From positions 15,192,852 through 15,256,851 of the forward strand of contig OX243817.1 of NCBI GenBank assembly GCA_945859605.1: DNA of 64,000 nucleotides. Reading direction: 5' to 3'. Below the pieces are notes generated by a model. It was given only the letters and a program-made list of their open reading frames with translations. It was not told where the DNA came from and ran no database searches. Each line of letters begins with the position of its first letter. The first letter of the stretch is position 1. Below are positions 21,610-34,576 of the stretch, piece after piece. The stretch comes from Lumbricus rubellus (Eukaryota > Annelida > Clitellata > Crassiclitellata > Lumbricidae). The translations under genes and the position numbers were made by a program.

Positions 21610-22197
21610 AGCCTATATAATATAGTATATATTTTACGGCCCGTCCCCTTTACGTGCATAATAAGTCTCATTTCTTTAGGACGAGAGATTGTTTTATTCA
21701 CTTGTATTCATGTTTAGCGGCAATACCTATAGGCATTGGACTATTGATTAAATTTTATTCTTTCCATTATTTCGGTAGATTTAGCCTGCAATCGTTCGAT
21801 CATATGAAACGTTGCATTTCCAAATTGTGTTATTTTCTCGTTTCTATTTACTGCACATAGAACCGGCAAATTTCACCCTTTGCTTCGTAATCTATATGAA
21901 TTGACATAGTAGCATGCTTGAATACTGAAGAGCATGTGAAGGATGTGGGAATGTGATTTCACTTTACCCCAATGCATTTAAATATAGAGTCTAAATCTTT
22001 GGGCTGATTTATCCAGTTAGTAGCTTGATTTGGAAATGAATTTCGTTTCATATTTGTTTTGCTAAACTGTAAGAGGAGAATGACATAAAAAAAACTGACA
22101 ATGCGAACATTGTGCTCCGAATTTGCTCAGTGTTCTGATGGTGTGTATGTGCCATTTGTTTCAGATTTGATCTTTGCTTTTCTGTAGCATCAGAAAA
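21610..22197. other. Presumed 5' region of the AP-1 mu gene
   Basis: AT-rich sequence with no recognised element. It must hold the 5' untranslated region and probably the promoter of the gene that follows. No TATA box or initiator can be assigned with confidence. Confidence 0.3.
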
Positions 22198-25100
22198 ATG
22201 TCATCTTCAATAGTCTACATTCTTGACTTGAAAGGAAAGGTGAAGCTTTGAAATTTTTTAAAGTTTATTATTATATAATCTTGATGTATTTTTAATGGGG
22301 CTGCAGATTTGAATGATTAAGTAATTGATTAATTGATGAATTTTAGCTTGATCGAATATATTGTTTAACTTATTTCAGGATGTCAAGTGACCCATTTTAA
22401 GGAGTAAGCAATATGGCAAACTATGATAATGTGAAGCATTTTAGTGAAAATTTAAGTGATCATTTTGCATTTAAGATGAATGCAAATGGAGAGCAGCTGA
22501 CTACAGAATTAATTCTCTTCCTTGCAATGAAGACATTGCTGACGTATCACCTCCGGCAGTGGCTTAACAAACTTTTCATTGGCCCAGGTGTGGTCCTGTA
22601 ATGCCCGTGGCCTTACATTCTTATGTTCTTCTGTGGGTCCCTGGAGCTATCAATTTGAGACTTGTTGTGGGGCTAAATATTTCAAGTAACTTAGCGGAAA
22701 AACTTGAAGCTTTTCTGTTGGATAACAGCAGAAGAAAGCAATTTCAGCAACAGACCTAAAAAAATGTTGCCAAGACTTTTCCATCTTTGGACAAAGTTTT
22801 TTAGCACATTTCTGCATAAAAATTAAATTGAATGAGGAATTTTTGATAGCATCTTGAGATTGTTATTATGTTGTAGTAATATTGGAAGATGTCAATTGGT
22901 TTGTTTTGTGATGTAGGTCCTTATCTCGCGTAACTATCGTGGTGACACAGATTCATCAGTGATAGATAAATTCATGCCCCTTGCCATGGAGCGAGAAGAA
23001 GAAGGCAACATGACTCCAATCATCCAACATGGCGACGTCACGTTTGCATTCATCAAATACAACAATCTCTACAGTATCCTTTATTTATAATATAGTCTCT
23101 TCTGTTAGTCTGATTGTCGCCTTAAGCATTAAACAACGATTTGTCACACAAGTGCATTCACACATTCATTAGTTATTTGACTAAAGCCTTACAACTATGT
23201 TTCGTCAAGAGCCTCATTTTTGTCTTTCCTTTAATTTCAGAATATTTCAACTAGATTTATGATGGGTTTAGGCTATTGTTATTAAGACAACCAAGGAAGG
23301 AGGTTCTTTTCAAGTCCTACCATTGTACCACAGACCTACCAGCGTATGGAATGTTTCTCTGTGTTCCTAAGTGATTGTGTTATGCATTGCCAACTAAAGA
23401 AACTACCCTCTTAAAGAAGATGTTGCCATTCAAAGTGCATCTTGAAATTAAGTAGATGATTTTATATCATAAAGTTCTTAATATTCTGACCCGATGTTGG
23501 CCCATTTTGTGATCAATTTAATTATTGATGCGAGTAATGTGATGTGAGTAATGTGAGTAGGTAATTTATCCATTGCTACATGTTATCCATTGCGCGGCCC
23601 CCGGTAGCGCAATGGATAACACGCTGGCGTAGAGTGCGAGAGGTAGTGAGTTCGAGCCCCCGTTGGGCGGATTTGATTTGTAGGCTGCTATTAGCGCCAT
23701 TGTAATTGCAAAGCTGTCTGCTCAGTTGGTAGTTAAGTTTAATTAAGATTACTGCATAACTTGTAAATGTAAAGCGCAGTGCATCTTGCAGGCGTTTCAA
23801 TAAAGAAAAGATTATTATTATTATTATTAAAAGGGTTGTTATTTTTGTGTGACTGCTTCCTAAGTAAATACATGCACAACATGCATTCCAGAAATCGTGG
23901 TTAAGATGTGGATTCCTATTTGATTCAGCTTTAGAACAAGATCGTATGGGAGTGCAATGTGTTTTAACATGTAATTTTGTATGTATTAGAATTATAGTTA
24001 ATTTTAAAAGTGAGCTAACCTGTAGCTGCATATGAAATCTTTGTACAAAATTATGAGGTCATTTTGTAGCTTTTCATAAACATTCAAGCTGTGTTTTTCT
24101 TTACATTCCATAAACAGTTGTATCTGTTACTCGAAAGAATGCTAACATTGCTCTTGTCTTCCAATTTCTCCACAAACTTGTCCAGGTGAAGTAATCTAGA
24201 TATTTAATATTTTCTAGTGATGGAATTTATGCTATCAAACCTTTAACCTGTTTGCCCCTCGTGTACCTTCCAGCATCAGCTACGATCACTTGTGACCATT
24301 CTTCTTGCTTTCTGCCCCGAGTATACTCACCTATCATAGTCCTAAACCTACCTTACAATTCATCTTTAATTGACTCGCTTTTTATTTACTTTATGATATT
24401 GATGTACTTAATATTTAGACTGTCCACGGTGTTCTATGTTTACCATTCTATTTGTAGTGTTAAGTATTTAGTTGCAGAATAATTTGTTTGTGGTCACTGA
24501 AATCACTGAAAATGTCAGATTCTTTTGAGACATGAAAGTTTTGTATGCGCTATGTTGACATCGTTCTAAAACAGTTTATCAAATAGTTTTAGTTGAAGAT
24601 TATTTTTGATGAATCATATTTATGAGAATTAGATGAATTTAGACAAGTTATCGGACAGCCTTTTAGACAGAAATGAAGACGCCCAAGAACTGCACGCAAA
24701 GTCCTGCTCGGAACCTGATGGTAGACATGTATATATATATAAAAGGAAATTTTTCAATAAAAAGTTGTTGAATGCTTGCCATATGTTGAAGTTTTGTGAG
24801 AAGTATTTTGGTGTAACAAACCAGTTCACAAAAAACATGCATTTTCTCATTATCCTAAATTTTTTAACCCCAGATAAAGCTATGGACAATTGTCGTCAAC
24901 TGCATTGATTCATCTGCGTAAAGGTTGCCATCTGTGATTTTGCTGCAGGTTTTTCTCGAATACTTTAAGGAGCTTGAAGAGGAAAGTATCCGGGACAACT
25001 TTGTTATTATCTATGAGCTTATGGATGAGATGATGGACTTTGGATATCCACAAACAACAGATAGCAAAATACTGCAGGAGTGAGTTATTTCAGTCAAGAC

Positions 25101-28100
25101 GGGATTGGTTACATGGTTAGGCTGTACATTCCATGCACTTTGGTGCATTTGAATGTCAGCTTATATGTTGTTGATTTTGCTTTAAGAGAATTTAATCTCG
25201 GTTCAGCATGGTCTTTAATTTTGAGCCTTTGTATGCATGGCACCATTTTAAACAGACAGAACGGTTAAATGATCTCATCAGATCAATTCATTGAAAAATT
25301 AGCTGAGTACATGTCGTATTGTCGCTATATATAGAAAATTCTGCTCATTGACGTTTAATTGCAACTGATTTGTGCGCAGCTATTAACAGACGCTGGTGTT
25401 TCAGAAGGTGTTGTATGTTGCAAGTATAGCATTAAAATGGATGAAATTGTAAGATAATTCAGAAGTACATGGTATTTAAAACTACTTAACACTGTGATAA
25501 TTTTCCTATTTGTGACACAGGTATATTACTCAAGAGGGTCACAAGCTAGAGATTGCTCCAAAGCCTCCAATGGCTGTGACGAATGCTGTCTCTTGGCGTT
25601 CAGAAGGAATCAAATATCGCAAAAATGAAGTCTTTCTCGATGTTGTCGAATCTGTTAATCTGTTGGTATGTACTGTAGTTGTAACGATCGTTTGTCTGTA
25701 GGTCATTGATTATTATTAATTCGTGCGAGCAGTGCATTGCTACAACTCTGGCTTGATTTCAGTCTAAAAAAACTTGCACCTGAGCTTTGAAGTTTTGGTT
25801 GAAGTACACATACAGCCACGACAGTGCAATAATAATAACTGCTTATTTTCTAACCAGAGGAGTGACAGGCTAGAGTAGAGTGCTCACCATGTAAAGTGGT
25901 TTGAGCATCCCCAATGCAGTCACTTACAATGCAAGTTGTTCACTTACAAATGCTCAGTGCCATGAATTGATGTTCGGTCATTTAATAGTAATGATGATGA
26001 TGATGATGATTATGATGATGATGATGAGAGGAGAATGATGATGACGATGACAGGTCTATTTGCTTTTCAGTCACATGGGGATGAGATGAGTGAGGTGCTT
26101 TTCCATTGCCTTCCTCACAAGACAATTGGGGCAAACAACTTGTCCAAGGTTGCTACGCAGTGGCTTAAGGTAGATTTGAACCTGCAACCCTTTGGTTACA
26201 AGGCACAGAACATACTGCTACACCAACGTGTTGCCTTCATTTGAGAGAATGCACTTAAGAATGCATGATGACAATGATGATGATGATAATGATGACAATG
26301 ATGATGATAGTGAATTGATTGACAGGTGAGTGCCAATGGGAATGTGCTGCGAAGTGAGATTGTCGGTGCCATCAAGATGAGGGTCTACCTGTCTGGAATG
26401 CCAGAGCTGCGACTTGGACTAAATGATAAAGTGCTTTTTGAGAGCACTGGCAGTGAGTAGTCCATCTGTCCTCACTTCATTCAGCTGTTTATATGATAAA
26501 ACATTTGAATTGCTTTGCAAGCTGTGCTTGTAGGTTTTGTGACTGGTGAAATAGCCTAGCACTGTTGCTTTTACTGCTCGAAGCAGCACTTATTCCAAGG
26601 CAAGGCTTCCAGTTAGGCAACTGTGTTATAACTGTTTTAATCCAGTGGAAAAGTATGATATGACATGTTGCAAGTGTAGATGTGTACTGTGTAGCGATGT
26701 GGTGGCTACGCCTGCACTCATTTTCAGCAGGGCCCGTGAGTCCGTCATTGGGAAATAATTCAAACGACCCGTATCACTAAGAAACAATCTTAGAACAGAA
26801 AGTTATGTTGTGCAGAAGACCGTATTTTATTAAATGTATGTGCTGAGGTATAAATATGTAAGAGGTCGTTCAGCTCCACCTTGGAAGTTCTGTCTAGTTT
26901 TGTATAAAAGATCATTGAACTAGGCCTAATTCAAAGTCGTCAAATGCTTACGCGTCTCCTACACAGCGGATACAGGCGGTGGGCTGATCTAAGGATTTCA
27001 GTATTTATAATCATTCTTATTGCATAGGAATCAGAACAGTTATATGGCACATTAAGAATGTGCTGTGGCATTAACTGTGGATGGAATTTTATTGGTCAGT
27101 GTCTTTTTAAGACTGTGTAGTATTTGCTTATGAAAGCAACTTTTTTGGACTATGACTGACTTTTTTTGCATGAATGCACTTCAATCTCATTTAGTTTGTC
27201 ATAACTCCTTTAAGATGTTCTTATAGGCTTTTTTATTCATGCATATTCTTATGTGCATGTCTACTTTCAAACAGATGTTTACTCTTAAGACTCTCTCCAA
27301 CAGTCAGATTAAGGCTCATATCAAATACCTGAAACACAGCACTCATAAGAAAACTGGCTGAATTGTTGACCTGTATGAAAACAGAATCATGTCCAAAGGT
27401 TCTCTGGTGAACCTGCTGCTTTGGAGTGAATATGAACAAGATAAAAAACCTAAGGTGTTTGATTGATTGTTTGTTTGTTTGTAGGAGGCAAGAGCAAATC
27501 TGTTGAGTTGGAGGATGTGAAATTTCATCAGTGCGTCCGATTGTCTCGGTTTGAGAATGACCGGACAATCTCTTTTATTCCACCCGATGGAGAATTTGAA
27601 CTGATGTCGTATCGTCTCAACACTCATGCAAGTACCATTCTTATCAAGTACCATTCCTATCAAGTACCATTCCTATCAAGTACCATTTCTATTAAGTACC
27701 ATTCATATTATGTGCTGTCTGTTGTGTTTGTTAGAGTAGAGCTCATTCTTGAAGCTGTGAAATTTTAAATATGATCTTCTTACCATGTCCTGTTTTTCCT
27801 GAACTTTAAAAAATTCAGGCACAATATGATAACTGGACTTGTCCTGCAATGACTTTTGTGTTAATGTGTTAATGGGTCCACACTCTATTTTTTGGGTAGT
27901 TTTTCTAATTATGTTGCTTGCTGCATCGTTTGTTTTCTGTAGGTGAAACCTTTGATTTGGGTTGAGTCTGTCATTGAACGTCATGCTCACAGTCGTGTCG
28001 AGTACATGATCAAGGTGCAGCTTCGTATTTTTATGAACAGTTTTAATTAATTTTTGTCATTTGAACGATAGATGTGGGTGGTATACTTGTTGAAACAAAC

Positions 28101-30416
28101 AAATGCTAATGATCCTTTACCTGTGCATCCCAACATGTGAATCGGGGTAAATTATGTTTATTGACAAAAACTGTTAAAATATGAAAGAACCACTGTAGAG
28201 TTGACAAAGCTGAATACAAGCTTTATCCGAAGTGACAAGTGGCAGCTGACCAATTAAGTTAAACTTTTGGCACTGCCTTTACTGCTCAGACGACACAGTG
28301 GATGATGACTGAGTACAGAGCCCTTCCAACAGTTTGATGTGATGACTTGTAACTGTGAAACTGAGGTCACGTGTCCTGTCAATTCTTTAAACTGTTGAAT
28401 TGTACTTTTGAGCATGGTTCCGTGTCTTCATCATCATCTTTGTATCTGCTGTGTCAATTGTCAAAATTTTTTCAAATGTCAATTGTCAAATGTCAGGCAA
28501 AGAGTCAGTTCAAGCGTCGGTCGACAGCCAACAACGTTGAGATTGTCGTTCCAGTTCCAGTTGACGCAGATTCACCGAGATTCAAGATGACGTGTGGCAG
28601 CTGTCGATATTCACCGGAACAGAGCGCAGTCGTCTGGACAATCAAATCATTTCCTGTAAGCAGGGATTTCCATATTTCATATGTGTATCGGTTTACGGAA
28701 CAACGCCAACTGACTGTGCATAACTGCTGATGATGTTTGGTTGGCTGGTTGAAAATCAAAAGATGATGGCTGTATCTGTTGCTTAGCTTGCTGAGCATTT
28801 CTAGCATCGAAGAATAAGGAATAAGTGAAAACTTAAGTGGCATCTTTTGAAGTTTGTATTCTGATGAACTGGACTGTAGGAAGAACCAGGGCACTCGTCT
28901 GTGCAGTCCGTCTGGTAATTCATGTCACGTTAATCTTCCACGATATGACTACAAGTTTACTACATACATATATGTCATATCACATGTAACTGATGATTAT
29001 TATGCTTAAACTGTGGCCCATCACATTAGAATATTACAAATGTATGGTATGGTCACTAGGGTGATGCTGACATTTACAGAACATCCAATTATCAGAATCT
29101 GGATTCGAATCCCTCCAACATCTTGCAGATATGTTTGGACTATAGATGTATTTGTCGGCTAAACAGCATTGTCTGGATGGCACAGTGGAAGATGGACTGC
29201 AGCAGCTGATGATGTATTGTGAAGTGTGGGAGTGATGTTGGCGTGGAGTTACAGTAGGCAGTCTACGTCCATATGAATGAAACATACTTAATTTGAACAA
29301 CTGCATTCTGTTTTCTGTTCTGCTGAGACTTTTTTGCAAGTTTATCAAACGACTTCTGGAAGTTGCACTACTGAAGCTGTGAATTCGATTGTAGACTTGT
29401 TTAGATTAAATTTAAAGTGTTGTAATATCTTACATGACTTTCATGCTGATATTTTAATGTAGGGTGGCAAAGACTACTTGATGCGAGCACATTTTGGTCT
29501 TCCAAGTGTAGCAGCCGAGGACAGTGAAGGTCGGCCTCCGATTCAGGTCCGCTTTGAGATACCATACTTCACGGTGTCTGGAGTACAGGTAACTTCAACC
29601 ATGGTTCTTAGAAGTTAAGTGTCGCTTTTCTGTTAGGACCAGGGCAATCCCTGACTCTTCCACTTTCAGTCTGGGAATTGTAAAAGTTTTTTTGCTGAAC
29701 AATGCAATGAATGTGGACTGTACAATCATTAAGGAAAGTGAGTGTGTGTGTGTGTGTGTGCCTGTCTCTCTCTGCACTTTAATTTGGAGATTGAGAAATT
29801 ACAGTTTTAAGCACCATCCAAGGACTGTAGTTGATTGATTTTGAATATAAGTTTTCCTTGCTGTGCAACAATTATGATTTTCACTTCTTAACATAACAGA
29901 AATATATATATAGCTAATTCCTGACAGCCTGCAAATTGATAATTATAGTCTCTAACAAATGGCAATAGTTTGCTGGAATTTAACAAACAAAGCAAATGCA
30001 ACCTGTCAATTTTTTAGCCATTGTTTTTTGGTTCATACTTTGCTTCATTTTAATGGCAATGCATGGTGCAAGTGATGTGGATGGTAGCACTTTGCCCCCT
30101 CACCCCCTTCATCATTGGCAGCCAGCTCATCGTCCGAACAAATATCTAATGACCAGTATGACGAATGCTTGTCAGAATTATCCTCATTCTAATAAATTTT
30201 TATGCAGTGTTTAATATTTCATCATTTATTGAAGTGCTTCTTGTGATTTAGATCCTAGACATTAATATCTTGTGGATTAGCCGCTGGATTATGCGATGAA
30301 GCTTGTGTTGTGTGCAGGTGCGCTACCTGAAGATCATAGAGAAGAGTGGCTACCAGGCGTTGCCATGGGTTCGCTACATCACACAAAATGGCGACTATCA
30401 GTTGAGAACCCAGTAG
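22198..30416 (+). CDS. AP1M1: AP-1 complex subunit mu (clathrin adaptor), complete, 11 exons
   Basis: Coding exons: 22198-22239, 22917-23073, 24118-24185, 24949-25079, 25521-25665, 26326-26452, 27485-27627, 27943-28014, 28497-28655, 29463-29588, 30318-30416. They join in phase to 422 residues, the family length being about 423. The N-terminal longin-like half starts [14 protein letters not shown] and includes [20 protein letters not shown]. The C-terminal mu-homology domain begins near residue 168 and ends [16 protein letters not shown]; the Asp of VFLDV and the Trp of WVRY correspond to the Tyr-motif pocket. The medium chain of AP-1 binds YxxPhi sorting signals at the trans-Golgi/endosomes. 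Runs such as [15 protein letters not shown] identify AP-1 rather than AP-2. All introns are GT-AG except intron 7 (GC-AG). The gene symbol is by similarity; the paralogue is not resolved. Confidence 0.97.
23594..23832 (+). mobile_element. SINE family B in AP-1 mu intron 2
   Basis: The tRNA-like head GGTAGCGCAATGGATAACAC has a B-box-like GTGAGTTCGAGCC. The body includes GCAAAGCTGTCTGCTCAGTT and ends CAATAAAGAAAAG(ATT)n. Just upstream, GTTATCCATTGCGC (about 23582-23595) is an inverted copy of the head, so the two can pair. Confidence 0.82.
25855..26230. repeat. Degraded SINE A fragments and (GAT)n in AP-1 mu intron 5
   Basis: About 26060-26225 is a diverged minus-strand SINE A (CTTGTCCAAGGTTGCTACGCAGTGGCTT…GAACCTGCAACCC pattern, split here for length). 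A short plus-strand fragment lies near 25915-25970. A (GAT)n run is at 25991-26055, with another at about 26265-26310. Confidence 0.6.
27628..27710 (+). repeat. 16-bp tandem repeat at the GC donor of AP-1 mu intron 7
   Basis: Five units of CAAGTACCATTCCTAT, with variants, start within the donor itself (CAT|GCAAGTACC). The splice-site region is therefore the first repeat unit. Confidence 0.85.
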
Positions 30417-30500
30417 AGGAGAAGAAGGGCCACTTCATTTGAAAGTCAAAACGTCTCCTCACAATCTCAACGCTTGGACACCTCGATATTGTAAATTATT

Positions 30501-30506
30501 AATAAA
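30501..30506 (+). promoter_or_regulatory. Poly(A) signal of the AP-1 mu gene
   Basis: AATAAA lies 85 bases after the stop codon. A second AATAAA at about 30610 could be an alternative. Confidence 0.6.
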
Positions 30507-30619
30507 ATGTCTGTACTTTACGCCTGCTAAACAACCAACCAACTTGACCCTTCTGCTGAACATTTTGCAATAAGTCCAGAATTTTTTTTCTTCTCCAGTT
30601 TAAGACCAACAATAAATTT

Positions 30620-31785
30620 GTTTGTTTATTTAAGTGACACTTGTAAGTTTTTCGTTTAAATTGATTTGCTGAAAACATTCATCTTAGACTTTTTGGCCTC
30701 GTATGCACTGAAAATAACATAACTCGATATAATGATGATTCTGAATGACTTGGTCCAGGTTGTCAATGCCAAATGTAATTTTGTGTCGACTCGTTTACTC
30801 ATAAAATGTTAATTTTAATACTTATGTCGCATCTTGTGTTTGTAGAGGCACCTTTGTAATGGCATGTGCTGTGTTACGGCACCATAGAAATTTTCGTCGT
30901 CATTATTATTATTATTGTTATTATGCAGCACGGTATGCAAAGATTCAGCATATTTACAGTAAACCATCACTGTTTTAAAACCTAATGCATTTTTGTTATG
31001 TCTATACTGGCACCGTTACCTGTAAGGTAATTTGTGAAATTGTGGAAGCATTTTTCTTTTGTTTTGGTGGTGTCCTACTCAATGCCAGCCTTTGTAAATG
31101 GTGTAGAACAATAAAACACAATGCTGATATCTTGAGTTGGATTTACTGTGCTAGAAAGTTTGGGACAGCTAGCTGTGGATAGTATGGAGGATTAGTGAAA
31201 ATGGCAAGGTGTGCAAACTTAGCTTTCGGCTGACAATCACGGGGAACCATTGATTGTTCCCTTGACATTTGAAATCTTGAGTAATAATGCTGAAGTGCAT
31301 TTGGCAATGTGTCAATTAAAACATTTGTAGCGCTTTGCTATATGTTGGAGTAATTGAATCTGGTGGATATTCGCGTATATGATTAAGAGACAAATTCGAT
31401 GGTTATTCTAACAACATAGAAATAGAAAAAATGGCTGACACTCATTGTAACAACTAACTCTCTGACAACTTTTATTAATAACTGCAATCTATTGAAATTG
31501 TAACACTTTTCATATATGGATTGTGTATTGAATTTAAATTTCAGAGCAACGTAGCTTTTGCTCAGGTTACATCTTTATATGTGGAGATATTTGTACTAAT
31601 TTAATAAAAATAACAATGATCAGGAAGCAGTTTTGGTTGTTGGCTTTCGTTTGAATCGCGTGTGATGAACTGTAAGTCATTCAGAAGGTGTGTGATTTTG
31701 TTGAAGCTGCACAGCATGGACCTTGGATGTGAACCCTCAGCTACAGTCTCAGTCTCTGATGGGATTCTTCAGCTGAACTGCCATA
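30620..31785. other. Intergenic interval, no gene seen
   Basis: AT-rich sequence with a short (ATT)n run near 30902-30922. No exon, RNA or transposon end was recognised. Confidence 0.35.
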
Positions 31786-31857
31786 CACCAACTCTTGAAC
31801 AACATATTTTGATTGTGCTCTAGCACAATCCAAATATGTCGTTTAAGAGTTGGTTAT
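31786..31857. repeat. Imperfect palindrome at LINE 5' junction
   Basis: ACCAACTCTTGAACAACATAT is mirrored by ATATGTCGTTTAAGAGTTGGT around TGATTGTGCTCTAGCACAATCC. The left arm is flank. The right arm lies between the target duplication and the LINE body, so it is an inverted copy of flank. Confidence 0.85.
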
Positions 31858-32734
31858 TCTAGTAGAAAGGATATTGGACAAGATCAGGGAAAACGATGGT
31901 GTATCGATTAGTGGTGAAAACATCAACAATCTATGCTTTGCTGATGATATCGACTTGATTGGAGAAGACGAACAACAAGTAGAACACACAGTGCAAACGT
32001 TGAATGAAGAAGGGAAGAGATATGGTCTCATGATGAATTTTGACAAGACAAAAACAATGGTTTTCGGCGATAGAGATCTAACAAAGCAGATGGTTGTAGA
32101 CGGAATCCAATTAGAAAACGTGGGCAGGTTCACATATCTCGGTTGCAATATGACGTACGATCTCGATTGTAGGCAGGAAGTAATGGTCAGAATTGCAAAG
32201 GCGACGGCAGCACTAAAAGCTTTAGACAGGATCTGGAAGAGCAAGGCCATAAAGCAGGAAACTAAACTGAGTGTGCTGAGAACTTGCGTTTTCAGCAGCA
32301 TGCTATATGGATGCGAGGCTTGGGTGATAACAAAAGACATCGAGAAAAGAATACTAGCTTTTGAAAGAAAATGCTATAGGAGGATTTTGGGAATAGTGTG
32401 GACACAGAAAGTGACTAACGTGGAACTGTACAAACGGATACACCTCAGGGAAAACATGATGCAGAGGATAATCCAGAGGAAACTAGGTCTGTTCGGTCAC
32501 ATATGCCGAATGAGTAACGACAGGAAAATAAAGACATTGGTGTTCGGAATGATGGACGGGCGAAACAAAAGAGGGCGACCACATAGAGAATGGGCGGATG
32601 ATTTAATAGACTGGTGCGGAACATCACTGCAAGAGCTGAGCCACATTGCACTGGAAAGAGAACTGTGGAGGAATATGGTGAAAAGGGCGTCGGACACCTA
32701 CGGGCGATGAGCCCACGGTTTATGATGATGATGA
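31826..32734 (+). mobile_element. 5'-truncated LINE with reverse transcriptase C-terminal frame
   Basis: An open frame (31850-32710, no stop) encodes the end of a non-LTR reverse transcriptase. It has LCFADDIDLIGE, the catalytic FADD motif; TKTMVFG; YLGCNMTYD; VLRTCVFSSMLYGCEAW; RRILGI; and a C-terminus with RPHREWADDLIDW. The N-terminal endonuclease and most of the palm are missing. The element ends in a (GAT)n tail at 32721-32736. It is flanked by the 10-bp duplication TGCTCTAGCA (31816-31825 and 32735-32744). The intact frame and clean duplication suggest a relatively young insertion, but it cannot move by itself. Clade not determined. Confidence 0.88.
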
Positions 32735-32744
32735 TGCTCTAGCA

Positions 32745-32850
32745 GCACAGAGTGATGTGCCATATATGTTTTCAATAGTGATGTGCCATATAATTATGTT
32801 TTCAATAGTGATGTGCCATGTGTTTCATGGCACTTCACTATTGGCAACTC
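32745..32850 (+). repeat. Tandem AGTGATGTGCCATA units plus inverted copy
   Basis: Three units of about 30-33 bp, AGTGATGTGCCATATATG…TTTTCAAT, are followed by an inverted copy CATGGCACTTCACTATTG. Confidence 0.75.
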
Positions 32851-34576
32851 ATTCTAGAATAAGTTGCCAAAAAAAGTTAAGAATTCATAAGCTTTCGATT
32901 GTCTGCCTTCACATGTCCTGGAGTAATGGTTAAGTTAAGGTTTGAAGAAAGACTGAAGAGGTAGAAAGGCGCCTAAGAACTTTGTTATTCCATGCACATT
33001 CCTTTTTATGCGTTTTACGAAGTCAACAGGTCTACAGAAGAATGTCAATGCATATAGGAAATGCACGAAAATTTAACAGATATACGGATTCTGACATTTT
33101 CAGTTAGTTTTATTTGCATAACATTCCGTTATTAAGCAATTCTTGCAGCTTAACTCCCATAATCCCCACTGTTACTGTAGCTGATTACTGCACAATGTAT
33201 ACGTGTCTGCAATATCATTGTATACACTCCAGACAGAACAGAACGTTTGGACTGAATCCAGAAGACCAGAAAGTGACCGTCTCTGACTTATCATAGTTTT
33301 AGATGTCAACTGACAACAGTACTGCCGGAACAACATACAATCAGTCCAAAAAACCATTTTTGAGTCTTGCCCAACTTTCCAGAAGCAACAGGTAGCAAGC
33401 AGTAATGGGTAATTAATTAATTAGACTAATTAATTAGCCAATCGTTTAATTGTAATTTTATAATGAAATTTTTTTTGCTAATTCTGATTAAAGGTTGTCT
33501 AATTCTAAATATTCTAAATAAAATATAAGTTTTAGCTCTATATTTACCTTGCCTAAATATTTCCTTAACTTTTTTTATAGAATGGATGCTTTTATTGTGA
33601 CTACCAAACATCAAAAAATATTTTAAATTTGAAACCTTTGCTAACAAATTTGAATTTAATTATGACATGTTGTTAATTAAAAAATTTCAGTTCATAAACA
33701 AGTCTACCAGTAAAGTAAGATTAATTGGTTTAATTATAAATAAACCAATTATATTTCTTTCTCACTTAAAAACTGCCTTAAGTATTTAGCCGTTGTTGAA
33801 CTGATAGCGCTTCTGAGTAGATTACCTTGAAGGTGCGCTATATAAAAGGTCAATAATAATAATAATAATAATAATTGGAGAGTGCCTGTTTTTGCAATAA
33901 TATTCTTAGCTTCATGTTGTTAAAAAACATTAATCAGAAATGGAGCAAGGCTTGGATTTGGCGTTGCAAGATTTTTTACAAATGAGCAAAGATAATTATA
34001 TGCCTGAAGACGATACTTAGAGCTTCTGATTGTTGCAAAGAGCAACTCTTATATATGAATAGAAACGTTTTGCACAGCAATAAGAAGAAATAGGATGAAG
34101 ACTTGGAATTTAAATTTCACCACAATATCAAATATTTGTGTAACAGATTGAATGCCAAACTACCGGTATATTGTTTTCTATTCTGACGTCAGAAACTAAT
34201 TCTACTCCTTCTAATTCCAAATAATTAGTTCTACTAAAATGTCTCAGTACAAAATGCAACTCAAACTAATTCTAGTTATTTAGTTACAAAATCTTAATTA
34301 CCCATCACTGGTAGCAAGTGAAATGAATCTCACGAAGAGAATTCACTGGTTTTTAACATTTTCACTTTTTAATATCCTGTTTTGAAAACTGGGAAGTTAG
34401 TTTTTGGTATAATGCCAGATTACTGCAGTATTCCATTTGAAGAGACTTCTAGACTGTTTCCGCATGGTCCATTCTAACTTGACTGCACGGTTTCTGCATT
34501 TTGAATGTACGCATTACAGAATGCAAGTTCAGATATCTGTTGCGAATAGATCCAGAACATCTTCATTCATTCAGCG
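32851..34576. other. Interval without a recognised gene
   Basis: Very AT-rich. A short SINE/LINE 3'-tail remnant (GCGCTTCTGAGTAGATTACC…GCGCTATATAAAAGG, then (AAT)n) lies at about 33806-33875. The interval should contain the 3' untranslated region of the Phactr gene. Confidence 0.4.

Noticed and set aside
24629..24908. Paired frames on both strands in AP-1 mu intron 3
   Set aside because: They lie between two exons that join in phase and show no recognised domain.
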